A stretch of DNA of 28,203 nucleotides. It comes from Coriobacteriaceae bacterium AM100-PB1-1D-6A. Lineage in GTDB: Bacteria > Actinomycetota > Coriobacteriia > Coriobacteriales > Coriobacteriaceae. The notes below the pieces were generated by a model. That model was not told the origin of the DNA. It made no database searches and was given only the letters and a program-made list of their open reading frames with translations. Shown one piece after another: positions 1 through 8,392 of the stretch. The DNA lies in contig JAQDNC010000020.1 in the NCBI GenBank assembly GCA_027660625.1, forward strand, positions 1 through 28,203, given 5' to 3'. The position numbers were made by a program, and so were the translations under genes. How positions within the stretch are numbered: position 1 is the stretch's first letter; each line of letters opens with the position of its first letter.

Positions 1-335
1 TCACCGACAGGGACCCCGACGACGCGGAGCAGGACAGCTTCACGTCGGGCCGGGCGACGTCGGCGGAGGCCTTCGCCCAGCGCTCGGTCGAGGACCCGTA
101 GGTAGCCCACAGGGAGACGGAGTAGGAGCCGAACTCGCCGAAGTCGGCGGCGGCGGGCACCTCGGCGGCCCAGGAGCCGTCGGAGCCCCTCGCTGCCTGG
201 TACCAGCGGCAGGCGCCGGAGGGGGCTGTGACCTGGACGGCGGCGTTGGAGGGCTGGGAGCTGAAGCCGGTGGCGCTCACCGACAGGGACCCCGACGACG
301 CGGAGCAGGACAGCTTCACGTCGGGCCGGGCGACG
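1..335. repeat. Direct repeat units of 276 bp in the amidase C-terminal region
   Basis: Positions 1-59 and 277-335 are identical over 59 bases, so the repeat period is 276 bp, exactly 92 codons, and the reading frame is kept. The rest of the unit (60-276) is present once. More copies probably lie beyond the left edge. In-frame identical units suggest recent duplication or ongoing expansion and contraction by recombination. Confidence 0.85.
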
Positions 336-2185
336 CTAAACGAGCCTTCGCCGCAAGGGAACGCTTCGGCCCCATCCAGAATGCACCAAGCCTTGACAGT
401 CTTCTTTCCAAAGACATCTTGTAAATCATTTAACGGGATGGGACAAATCCAAGAATCGCCAGACCGTTTAGCCGGAATCCATTGGGACTTTCCGCCCTCG
501 AATAATATTTGATATGAAACCACATTCGGCTCTATGGCCCATTGTCCAGCGTCAACAGTAATTTGAGTCTCAGTTAAATCGAAAGACAGCGAGCACTTAT
601 TGTCACCAAACGTCTTAGAATCCGCTTCAAAAGTCTCATTGCTCACCGTAACGTAAGCGCTGACTTTAAAAACGCCATATTCCCTATCAAAATCAAAGGA
701 GGCACTCCAGCTGTGGTCCTTCTGATCGTACGCTTGAACCCAATCAATACGCCCCGAGGGAGATTCAACCTTAAATGCAGCATTTGTGGGCTCTCCACCA
801 GAACATTTCAAGGTCATATCAATCTTTTTACCTGATTTTTTATATTCAAGCGAGCCATTAAACCATGTTGATTTGGGGAACTGGGAAATGATGGCATCAG
901 CGTCAGCTTCGCCAAGTCGCTTGCAGCCTTCATCGCTAAAATAATTCCAGACATCGCCAGCATTTGAAATAAAGCCATGTTCAATTAAGATGCCAGGAAT
1001 ACCCTGTTCGCGCGCGCAGCGAATAACAGCAAACTCATCGCCAACCTTCATCTGAAAGACGCCGCGATAGCTTAATCCAAGGGCCTGCAGGTTATTCATC
1101 ACTTTTTGAGCGAGCTCAACAGAAGCCTGTGTATAGCTAGTGCCGTTTGCCGTTGGCGCATACACCTCCGCTCCATGGGCTCCAGCCCCACCAGAATTAA
1201 TATGAAAGCTAACGAATGCCTGCGCTCCCTGACTTATACAACGCTGAACACGGTAAAGAAAATCGTTTCCACTATATGGACCGCTTTGTTCGCGAGACAT
1301 TATTACTTTAAAACCATATTGTTCGAGCTTAGCTTTGCACGCATTCGCAATCTTCCAAGTAAGATCAGCCTCACTCTTTCCATTGCCCTGAGCACCAGGA
1401 TCCGTGCCGCCATGACCTGGATCAAGCGCTATCACACGAATACCTCTTGATACCGAACCAGCAGCCGAAATCGAGCTGTCCCCATTCGCGGCAGCAAGGG
1501 CGTCACCAATCGTGGCAGCCTGAACAACGTTGTCAGAATCATCTAAATAGTAGAAGGACGCATCGTCGCTGCCTTCAACCTGATCATCGTCCGCAGCGGC
1601 ATTCGCATCAATGTCGAACGCATATCCGCATTGCATCAAATCGACACTGTTCTCCGTGGCATCACCCTGCAAATGATATGTGATCGAAATCAAATCATAT
1701 CCGCACTCGGCATAATCCTTTCCGAACTGGAAAGCGGCTGTATTGGCATTAACTGCAGAAGATTCAACGAAAAAGGTATGACCCGTTGTGGACTCAAGCT
1801 CGAGCGTCGCATCAGCAACAACATCAGAATCATTTGGAGTTGCAAAGGCAATCACCTGGTCTACGCCGACCGGAAGCTGCGGATAAGCAATATATAGATA
1901 CTGATATGATACTTCCGCCACTTCGCCGCCCTCTTCCGTTTCAACGGAAGCGGCATTATCTTCTACGGCAAAATCATCAGTCTTATCCTGATCATCGGAG
2001 GCAGATGATCCGGAACAGCTTGCCGAGTTTGAATTGCTTGCAATATCAGCGACCTCAGCAGATGAATCCTGCTGAGCAAGCTCTGCATTGATTGCACAGG
2101 CGGTAGTAACCGGCCCAATCATAGGATTGAGTCCAATAACCAACGCTGCAACGAATACAACAAGCAGTTGCAGGTGACGTTTCAT
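1..2185 (-). CDS. Secreted N-acetylmuramoyl-L-alanine amidase (Amidase_3) with C-terminal repeats; 3' end outside window
   Basis: Open on the minus strand from an ATG at 2185 to the left edge, about 728 codons with no stop seen. The N-terminus has a basic start and a hydrophobic core ending near TTACA, a typical signal peptide, followed by an acidic Ser/Asp-rich linker. Residues about 250-420 are a zinc amidase domain that cleaves the muramoyl-L-alanine bond of peptidoglycan: DPGHGG with H258, E272 in KSEAD, H328 in SFHIN and E402 in IEHGF. From about residue 430 the protein continues in beta-type segments resembling GBS Bsp-like repeats (family is a guess), the last being near-identical copies with a 92-residue period. 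Most of the gene is A+T-rich (about 45% G+C by eye) but the last 340 bp are very G+C-rich. Likely a cell-wall hydrolase for remodelling or lysis. Amidase call firm; repeat family less so. Confidence 0.85.
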   Translation of the reverse strand, partial: MKRHLQLLVVFVAALVIGLNPMIGPVTTACAINAELAQQDSSAEVADIASNSNSASCSGSSASDDQDKTDDFAVEDNAASVETEEGGEVAEVSYQYLYIAYPQLPVGVDQVIAFATPNDSDVVADATLELESTTGHTFFVESSAVNANTAAFQFGKDYAECGYDLISITYHLQGDATENSVDLMQCGYAFDIDANAAADDDQVEGSDDASFYYLDDSDNVVQAATIGDALAAANGDSSISAAGSVSRGIRVIALDPGHGGTDPGAQGNGKSEADLTWKIANACKAKLEQYGFKVIMSREQSGPYSGNDFLYRVQRCISQGAQAFVSFHINSGGAGAHGAEVYAPTANGTSYTQASVELAQKVMNNLQALGLSYRGVFQMKVGDEFAVIRCAREQGIPGILIEHGFISNAGDVWNYFSDEGCKRLGEADADAIISQFPKSTWFNGSLEYKKSGKKIDMTLKCSGGEPTNAAFKVESPSGRIDWVQAYDQKDHSWSASFDFDREYGVFKVSAYVTVSNETFEADSKTFGDNKCSLSFDLTETQITVDAGQWAIEPNVVSYQILFEGGKSQWIPAKRSGDSWICPIPLNDLQDVFGKKTVKAWCILDGAEAFPCGEGSFSVARPDVKLSCSASSGSLSVSATGFSSQPSNAAVQVTAPSGACRWYQAARGSDGSWAAEVPAAADFGEFGSYSVSLWATYGSSTERWAKASADVARPDVKLSCSASSGSLSV

Positions 2186-2358
2186 GCCAGCCCCCATCAA
2201 ATACAGGTTCAAATAATGCGCGTAAATTATATTACAGGCGAAACCTGAGAAAGCTATTTGCGCCAAGTCCCCATTCCATTCTGGCCAGCGAAGAACCTAA
2301 AGGCGCTAAATGTAACGACCCAGAAATCGAAGCCAGCGTCATAGGGACAAAATTCAGC

Positions 2359-3361
2359 CTAATAATTCATCGCGAGCCAAGTCGCAAAATCTACGATAAC
2401 GGTCTCTAGAAGATCGCCCAATAATCGCTTTTTTAACATGGCATTGGAATTGAATACAGGATATTCCCTGTTAGCGTGAACGCCATCGCATCCCAATATA
2501 TAGGCATAACGACATACCAAAAGGGCAACCCTTCTTTCTAATACAAAGCCTGTCACTTTCGGCTTTAGGCAAAAGTTCAGTTATCTTGGTTTTAAGGAAA
2601 CTCTTGCTTGGAAAATCAGCACAACCCCTATCACACATATAGATTAGAGACTGCCTATCAATACAGCGCAGGTTATCCAATTGATATGGCTTTGCTTTCT
2701 TCTTATCCTTTTCCGCAATATGTAATGCACTTGAACGCGCGGACGTCAGCAATTTCCATCCGACGAAGTCCTCATAGCATATATCGTCTTAAATCTCATC
2801 AAATTTAATTAAAGAACGTGATAGCACATCATGCTCAATGAAGAGCTGGTTAACGTAATTCAGCATCTGAGCATCCTTTATCGTATTAGAGCCCGTAACC
2901 TCGGCATAACCGCGATAAAGGGCATTGAAAGCGCCCCATAGAAGTTTAAGTCGCTCTTCCGGATAACCGGCTCTCGACGCAGCTCATGAGTAGCTAATTG
3001 CTATATGCAGAGACTTTACAACCGCATCGCCCTGAAGGCTTCGGCCCACGACGCCATCTGGATACCCAGTTCCGCTAAATGTAGAGAGGGCATCGTTAAG
3101 TTCGTGCGGGACCTCAAGCTCTATAGCGCCTTTCCTGTCAACCGAGCACAACACGGCGGCAATGCCAGGCGATTGCTCCATCCCTTCCATACACGCCAAA
3201 GACAGAAGCAGCCATCGAAGATAGTCAACCCTAGTTTTACAGAGATAATTCGCCTTGGAATAACCCCGAACGGGTTCAAGCGAAATCGAAACAGCATTCT
3301 TGGATTTGCGTATCACATGGTATTGAGACAAACTGATTAATATGCCAAATAGTGAAGACAT
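2359..3361 (-). pseudogene. Decayed protein-coding gene of unknown family
   Basis: On the minus strand one frame reads as protein from an ATG at 3361 down to 2471 but is cut by a TGA at 2986-2984 and a TAA at 2791-2789. The stretch between the stops looks coding (WGAFNALYRGYAEVTGSNT), as do YLRWLLLSLACMEGMEQS before them and AEKDKKKAKPYQLDNLRC after them. A further protein-like end (LLGDLLETVIVDFATWLAMNY) lies in another frame at 2556-2359, so a frameshift near 2540 would join it. I recognise no family. The area is A+T-rich like the neighbouring amidase gene. Alternatives are two or three short independent genes or chance open frames; no good ribosome-binding site is visible at the internal starts. 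Confidence 0.4.
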
Positions 3362-3426
3362 TAATCATAGGGTTCGATAGTACTTTTGAGTCCGATCCAT
3401 GCGAAGCTTCACGGCAGACCAAAGAG

Positions 3427-3471
3427 ACCAAAACCGTTACCCCCCCCCGTGCAACTGCAACCAAAACCGTT
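3427..3471. repeat. C9 homopolymer between two 12-bp direct repeats
   Basis: ACCAAAACCGTT occurs at 3427-3438 and 3460-3471. Between them lies a run of nine C at 3440-3448. It is the longest homopolymer noticed in the window and sits about 75 bp before a glycosyltransferase gene. Such tracts are prone to slippage. No gene of clear reality spans it, so any effect would be on promoter spacing. Confidence 0.6.
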
Positions 3472-3486
3472 GCAAACGCAATTAGG

Positions 3487-3492
3487 TATAAT
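3487..3492 (+). promoter_or_regulatory. Possible -10 element (TATAAT) of the glycosyltransferase operon
   Basis: A perfect TATAAT lies 30 bp before the ATG at 3523. No convincing -35 hexamer is found at 16-18 bp; TTGCAA at 3470-3475 is too close (11 bp). An AGAGAAAG stretch between it and the ATG can serve as ribosome-binding site. Confidence 0.35.
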
Positions 3493-3522
3493 TCTTCCAA
3501 ATCGCCTAGAGAAAGTGTTTGA

Positions 3523-4623
3523 ATGCTGACCGTAATCGTGCCTACTTACAATGCCGAGCCGTATCTTTCTCAGGCTATAGGCAGCCTATTAAACGAAAAG
3601 AAAATCGAACTGGAAATCCTCGCCATCAACGACGGTTCTACTGATAACTCCCTCTCCATTATGCAAGATTTCGCTGCGCGCGACTCACGCGTTCGAGTGA
3701 TCGATAAGGCAAACCAGGGTTACGGCGCAACCTGCAATCTGGGCATTCGCGAGGCAAAGGGCGACTGGATTGCCATCCTCGAGCCCGATGACTGGATTGA
3801 GCCCGGAATGTACTCCGATATGTTTGCCTTTGCCAAGCGCGAATTTGGCGATCCGAACAAGCTCGATATTATTGAGACCCCGTATTGGATCATTCGCAAC
3901 CCCGATACCCCCCAAGAGGTCAAACTTCACTGCGCATATCGCGGTCGCATTAAACCGCCTCGGCAACCGTTCACCATTCACGACGCTCCACACCTGCTGG
4001 CCCATCATCCGTCCATTTGGTCGGCAATCTATCGTCGCGACTTCCTGTTGCAAAACAATATCTGGTTTAAGGAAATCCCCGGTGCGGGCTGGGCCGATAA
4101 TCCATTCCTTGTCGAAACGCTCTGCCAGGCAAAGGCGATCGCTTACTGGCCCAAGCCGTATTACTGCTACCGCGAGGAAACACCCGAAAAGGCAGCCACT
4201 CTGGCCAAGCGCGACCCCTTGATGCCGTTTAATCGCTGGAATGACATGGTCGATATTCTTGAGCGGCTCAACGTCACCGACCCCGCCGTTTGGACACCCC
4301 AAATCACACGTGGCTTCACCTATATGGGCATCATGATTGAGCACACCGGAATTGAGGGGCACCCCGAAATCGAGAAGGCCATCCACAGGATGTTCGAGCG
4401 CATGCCGCAAGAGCTGGTATTTGCCAATCCTCGCGTTACTCCCGCGGCCAAAAAGCTCTATGCCGAGTATATGGGCATCGCCAACCCTAAAATCAGCTAC
4501 AGCGCATACGCCAAGGACCTCATGGGCGAGGGCCTGTACAACGTATGGAACAAGGGGCCCAAGCAGACCCTGAATATGATCACGTCCCACTTTGGTTCGT
4601 ACAACGCACGCGCTGGAAAATAG
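3523..4623 (+). CDS. Glycosyltransferase family 2
   Basis: 366 residues with a GT-A fold. The N-terminus MLTVIVPTYNAEPYLSQAI, the NDGST motif at residues 36-40 and the acidic EPDDW at 87-91 (in place of the usual DXD) mark a nucleotide-sugar-dependent transferase of family 2. The second half (about 110-340) is specific to a subgroup and carries the acceptor-binding part. No membrane segment is visible, so it likely works at the inner face of the membrane on a lipid-linked or surface glycan. It is followed after 4 bp by a broken acyltransferase gene, suggesting joint action in making and decorating a surface polysaccharide. Sugar donor and acceptor cannot be read from the sequence. Confidence 0.9.
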   Translation: MLTVIVPTYNAEPYLSQAIGSLLNEKKIELEILAINDGSTDNSLSIMQDFAARDSRVRVIDKANQGYGATCNLGIREAKGDWIAILEPDDWIEPGMYSDMFAFAKREFGDPNKLDIIETPYWIIRNPDTPQEVKLHCAYRGRIKPPRQPFTIHDAPHLLAHHPSIWSAIYRRDFLLQNNIWFKEIPGAGWADNPFLVETLCQAKAIAYWPKPYYCYREETPEKAATLAKRDPLMPFNRWNDMVDILERLNVTDPAVWTPQITRGFTYMGIMIEHTGIEGHPEIEKAIHRMFERMPQELVFANPRVTPAAKKLYAEYMGIANPKISYSAYAKDLMGEGLYNVWNKGPKQTLNMITSHFGSYNARAGK

Positions 4624-4627
4624 TCGG

Positions 4628-5771
4628 ATGGGTAGCAAAGCAAGCAGAAATGCCTCCATCGAAGCGCTGCGCTTATTCGCTGTCGCTGGGATTGCCATAT
4701 TCCACACGTTTCAGTGGACCTTCCAGGCGACCTGCACCGGCCTACCGGAATATGCGCCGCTCGCTGTCTTCCCTTACTCCGGCGCGCTCGGCTTCATCAA
4801 CCTACTCGGCTGCTGGGCCAACGAGGTCTTCTTTATGATCTCGGGATACTTCCTTATTCCCTCGGCGGTACGCGCCCTCCAAAACGGTTCATCCGCAGGG
4901 CCTCACGCTCAAATCGCTTGATCGCCTCAAAAAGATCGTCTTGCCCACGCTCTTTTATTGCGCCACCTGCCTGTTTGTTTCGATGTACGTCTATCCCCTA
5001 CCAGAAATCTCGCTGCATGAGATTGGCTGGCTTACGCTGGGCATCGAGTTTATCTGGGTCTACGCGGCATCAGTATTGCTCGTCCCAGTGATTGCGTTGA
5101 TGCGGCAGCGAATCGGCAGCAAAAGAGCCCCGTTTGTCGTAGCACTTCTTGCGCTCGCAACATTTGGAATCAACTGCTACATCGCGGCGACGGCAAACGA
5201 AGCGGCCGGTATCATTTTGTGGCGCAAACTCATGAGCGCCGTTACCTACCTGGTCGCGTTTATTGCAGCTGGAGAAATGCGCTTTGTTCTCGAATACCAC
5301 GGCAACGCATCCGACGCTCAAAAATCCAAGATCGTGCTTATCGGACTCATTGCCGCCACCGTCGCGCTCGAGCTCCTGCTATCGGCAAGCAGCCTGTACG
5401 ACGCGCTCTGGAAGCTCTCCTACAAGTCAACTTCCGTCATATCCTTTATCTTGGCCGCCGCATCCGTTGCCGCCGCAGCACTCCATCAGCCGCGCCACAA
5501 AGTCCCAGCTGCAGACAAGACAATCATTTCTCTCGCCGCAGGAACGCTCGCTTTCTACGCCGTGCAGTCGTTTACCTGCAACGTCTGGCGACCCATCTTC
5601 GACAATGCAATCTACACCATGGCAACAGGCATCCAAACGGGAACGCCCCGTCCAGCCGCCGCCATTTTGCTCGGAATCCTTATGAGCCTTTGCCTCGCGC
5701 TTGCTCTGCTCCTCGTGGATATCGTGCGCAGAGCCGTAGTCGACGCCATCAAGGCCCGTATGAACGGCTAA
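4628..5771 (+). pseudogene. Acyltransferase family 3 membrane protein, frameshifted
   Basis: Two open frames together make a protein of the normal length (about 380 residues) of the OafA/NolL-type acyltransferase 3 family, which transfers acyl groups to cell-surface sugars. The first, from ATG 4628, has the family start (R15 in IEALRLF, H26 in GIAIFH) and FFMISGYF, then stops with TGA at 4919-4921. The second frame, open well before the first ends, carries on with SLDRLKKIVLPTLFYCATC and the later membrane helices to TAA 5769-5771. The shift needed is +1 between about 4865 and 4905. It could be a true mutation, a reversible switch or a sequencing error. The start at 4628 is preferred over a TTG at 4592 because it is an ATG just past the upstream gene, behind GGAAAA. 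Confidence 0.75.
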
Positions 5772-7108
5772 GCGACCTTCTGACTCCTCAGACCACGAAG
5801 CGCGCTTACACCCGAAACAAATAAAATCGCAAAGACAATCGCCCAATTCTTGCAGCCAAATACCGGAATATGAACGATCGCATGGTCATGCATAACAACG
5901 AAATAACCCAGAACAACAACCAGAGGCAGTGCCATGAGCAGCGACTGGATCAACACCTTTCGACGACGACCGTCTTGTGCGCCGCCCCGTATCGAGCAAA
6001 CGAGCACGGCAATCCAGATCGCCAATACGGCAGCAAACGAAACAAGGCAAACGACGTTCGAGATCATCGCATAACCGGCAGTTGAGCAAATGGCGAACAG
6101 CTGCGGGCTCATGCAATAAAACTCCTTCAAAATCTGAGGCCAGTCAGCCTGGGGCAACAGTGACGAAGTCCCATGCGCAGACCAAAGGCCCATCTCGCCC
6201 AGAACGTTCGAAAAGACCTCGTCCCAGCCCAGCACAAATGCCGCGACAACCCATTTCATCGCCCAGGTAAACACAAACGAAAGCCCAAACCCAAAGAGCG
6301 CTTGCAGCATCGTGACGACGCAACGCTTGGGGCGCTCACCCTTGGGGAGCGCAATGAAGGCGAAAAAGCAATGCAGGGCGACAACTGCGGCAGGAATCGT
6401 TAAAAAGTCAAGAAACGAAAACACGGCGCCCGTCGCTATCGACCAAAGGACAAGGCGGCTTGTGAAAACCCGTGCGTTCGGGGCCGAGCCCAAACGATGG
6501 CTCATGCAAGACATCATGATGAGCGCCACAAAGAACGAGATGCACAGCAGCAGATCACCGATAAAATTGAAAAACAGATTGGTCGAGAACAGCAGGATTG
6601 TAAGGAACCCCAACGTCAATGGCTTTGAAAATCGCTTCCGTAAGGCAACGTAAGCGCAAGCGGAGCCGGCAATCGTCAGAGCGGCCGCAGGCACCACGAC
6701 AACGTCGATACCACCAATAAACAGGCAGACATTCGTAAGTAGCTGCCATCCATGCCAATACCGGTAGTACTGCTGATGCGTAATCCCGCCGGCTTTCGTA
6801 ACGTCATCAATCTCGGCAACAGCCATCGTCTTAAACGGAGAACCTTGGTCCTTTTGCTGTGCGACTTCAATGATAAAGCGATTGTTATCAAAGCAAACAG
6901 GACCAGCTGCAACACGGTGGTCGTAGACATACATGTCAGACAACAGGGCAGAGGACTCCGAACCCTGCGCATGTGACTCGATAACGGGCCTCGGCAGGCA
7001 ATTCGCCGCGGTGTTGCTCAGGACAAATACGACCTGAAGAGCCAAATACAGCAACATGACCTTGACGGGAAGGCTATCGGCAAAGGAGGCTAAACGAGTT
7101 TTATTCAC
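5768..7108 (-). CDS. Polytopic membrane protein of unknown function
   Basis: About 446 residues with some nine or more hydrophobic segments. One (KVMLLYLALQVVFVLS) is near the N-terminus, followed by an extracytoplasmic-looking loop of about 110 residues and then the remaining helices. The layout resembles integral membrane proteins of surface-glycan clusters such as GT-C-type transferases, but no diagnostic motif was found, so no function is given. The frame is open up to a GTG at 7138. I prefer the GTG at 7108 because GGA lies just before it and a putative extended -10 at 7163-7155 would leave almost no leader for 7138. The gene converges on the acyltransferase: the two stop codons overlap at 5769-5770. 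Confidence 0.8.
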   Translation of the reverse strand: MNKTRLASFADSLPVKVMLLYLALQVVFVLSNTAANCLPRPVIESHAQGSESSALLSDMYVYDHRVAAGPVCFDNNRFIIEVAQQKDQGSPFKTMAVAEIDDVTKAGGITHQQYYRYWHGWQLLTNVCLFIGGIDVVVVPAAALTIAGSACAYVALRKRFSKPLTLGFLTILLFSTNLFFNFIGDLLLCISFFVALIMMSCMSHRLGSAPNARVFTSRLVLWSIATGAVFSFLDFLTIPAAVVALHCFFAFIALPKGERPKRCVVTMLQALFGFGLSFVFTWAMKWVVAAFVLGWDEVFSNVLGEMGLWSAHGTSSLLPQADWPQILKEFYCMSPQLFAICSTAGYAMISNVVCLVSFAAVLAIWIAVLVCSIRGGAQDGRRRKVLIQSLLMALPLVVVLGYFVVMHDHAIVHIPVFGCKNWAIVFAILFVSGVSALRGLRSQKVA

Positions 7109-7154
7109 AGGGCATCCAAACAGAAAGATCGCGTCCACAGGAATCGGTGCCTAT

Positions 7155-7163
7155 GTAATACCA
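7155..7163 (-). promoter_or_regulatory. Possible extended -10 element for the membrane protein gene
   Basis: On the minus strand the sequence reads TGGTATTAC, matching a TGn-extended -10. It would place transcription start near 7148, about 40 bp before the preferred GTG at 7108. No clear -35 is visible. Confidence 0.3.
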
Positions 7164-7240
7164 CAATGCGCGCTTGGAATCTCGCCGCGCACGCACGTCA
7201 ACCAGGCTTGCAGCAAACGTTCTTGGTGATTAGCGGAACA

Positions 7241-7271
7241 TTGCCCGCGGGCGCCCGCCTACGCTTACAAT
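7241..7271 (+). promoter_or_regulatory. Probable promoter of the second glycosyltransferase gene
   Basis: TTGCCC at 7241-7246 and TACAAT at 7266-7271 with a 19-bp spacer. Transcription would start close to or within the palindrome at 7275-7292. Confidence 0.4.
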
Positions 7272-7274
7272 AGT

Positions 7275-7292
7275 CGTGTCCCATGGGACACG
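7275..7292. promoter_or_regulatory. 18-bp perfect palindrome after the promoter
   Basis: CGTGTCCCATGGGACACG is a perfect inverted repeat without spacer, placed 3 bp after the putative -10. It could be a repressor operator at the transcription start or a stem at the very 5' end of the mRNA. It contains an ATG (7283) in frame with the downstream gene, but that ATG has no ribosome-binding site. Confidence 0.5.
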
Positions 7293-7345
7293 TTGTTTAT
7301 TCCGCAGGGCCGATATGCTGCCCACGCGAAAGGATATTCTCGTTC

Positions 7346-8365
7346 ATGACTTCCACCCTTCCCGCTCCCATCGATAAGCTCGCCATCGTTGTCGTTACGT
7401 ACAAGCGCCAGGAGCTTCTGGCCAACCTGTTCGACTCCATGACCGAGCTCACGGCAACGCCCTGGCGCATCGTGATTGTCGACAATGAGAATTCGCGCGA
7501 GACCGAAGCCATGTGCGTCGCATTCAACGAGCGCCTCGCCAACCTGTGGGGCATCGACACCGACCAGCCCGACGCAAAGGGTGGCACCGACCGCGTTATC
7601 TACGCGCCGCAGCTTGAAAACGGTGGCGGCGCGGGTGGCTTCTCCGCCGGCACCAAGTGCGCCTACGACTTGGGCGCCCAGTGGTTCTGGGTCATGGACG
7701 ACGACGTGCTCGTCATCCCGGAGGGCATCGAGCGCCTGGCAAAGTGGACCGACCGCTACGACGTTATCCAGGGTTCGCGCCTGGACTTCGACGGCGGTGC
7801 CTTCTTTTGGCAGTACCAGCTCATCCTTTCGCTCGGTATCCCCAACCCCATCGCTAAGTGGGACCTGGGCCCCGAGGGCTACCGCGCCATGAACCAGCTG
7901 TGCTTTGAAGGCGGCCTGTTCTCGCGTCGCGTAGTCGACAAGATCGGCCTGCCCGATGCGCGCTTTTTCATCTACGGCGACGATGCCTGCTACGGCTATG
8001 TTGCGAGCCAGCACTTCCCCGCCGCCGTGGTTGCCGACGTGGTGCTCAAGCGCGCCCGCGCCGTCTCTAACTGGGACATCGCCGGCAAACGCCAGCTCAA
8101 CTCCACGAGCGACACCAACCGCTACTACATCATGCGCAATCGCGGCTTTTTGGCCCGCTACATGCAGATCTACGGTGACTACCACCCCATGCTGTTCCGT
8201 CTGGGCAATGCCGCGACCTTTTGCAAGGAGTTCATTCGTCTGGCAGCGGTCGACAAGTGCTTTAAGACCGGCATCCCGGCGCTGCGCCGTGGCATGAAAG
8301 ACGCCCGCAAGATTATCAAGGACCCCGACTGGGAGCCCATGCCGCCCATGAAGGACGCAGAGTAG
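7346..8365 (+). CDS. Glycosyltransferase family 2, GlfT/rhamnosyltransferase-like
   Basis: 339 residues from the ATG at 7346, which has AAAGGA at 7329-7334; an in-frame ATG at 7283 lies in the palindrome and lacks one. The N-terminus has LAIVVVTYKR, then DNENS at 46-50, NGGGAGGF at 92-99 and the metal-binding MDDDV with D118-D120. The NxGGAGGF-plus-DDD arrangement is typical of galactofuranosyl- and rhamnosyl-transferases that extend cell-wall or capsular glycans from UDP- or dTDP-sugars. YGDDACYG near residue 212 is a further acidic site. No membrane span is visible. It stands alone on this strand, with the next gene convergent after 27 bp, but belongs functionally with the glycan genes at 3523-7108. 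Exact sugar unknown. Confidence 0.9.
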   Translation: MTSTLPAPIDKLAIVVVTYKRQELLANLFDSMTELTATPWRIVIVDNENSRETEAMCVAFNERLANLWGIDTDQPDAKGGTDRVIYAPQLENGGGAGGFSAGTKCAYDLGAQWFWVMDDDVLVIPEGIERLAKWTDRYDVIQGSRLDFDGGAFFWQYQLILSLGIPNPIAKWDLGPEGYRAMNQLCFEGGLFSRRVVDKIGLPDARFFIYGDDACYGYVASQHFPAAVVADVVLKRARAVSNWDIAGKRQLNSTSDTNRYYIMRNRGFLARYMQIYGDYHPMLFRLGNAATFCKEFIRLAAVDKCFKTGIPALRRGMKDARKIIKDPDWEPMPPMKDAE

Positions 8366-8392
8366 CGGGCACACTTACAGTATCACCTGCCC

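Noticed and set aside
3685..4707. Long minus-strand open frame (340 codons) opposite the first glycosyltransferase
   Set aside because: It mirrors the codon positions of a clear family 2 glycosyltransferase; the product has no recognisable family and the composition is that of an antisense shadow.
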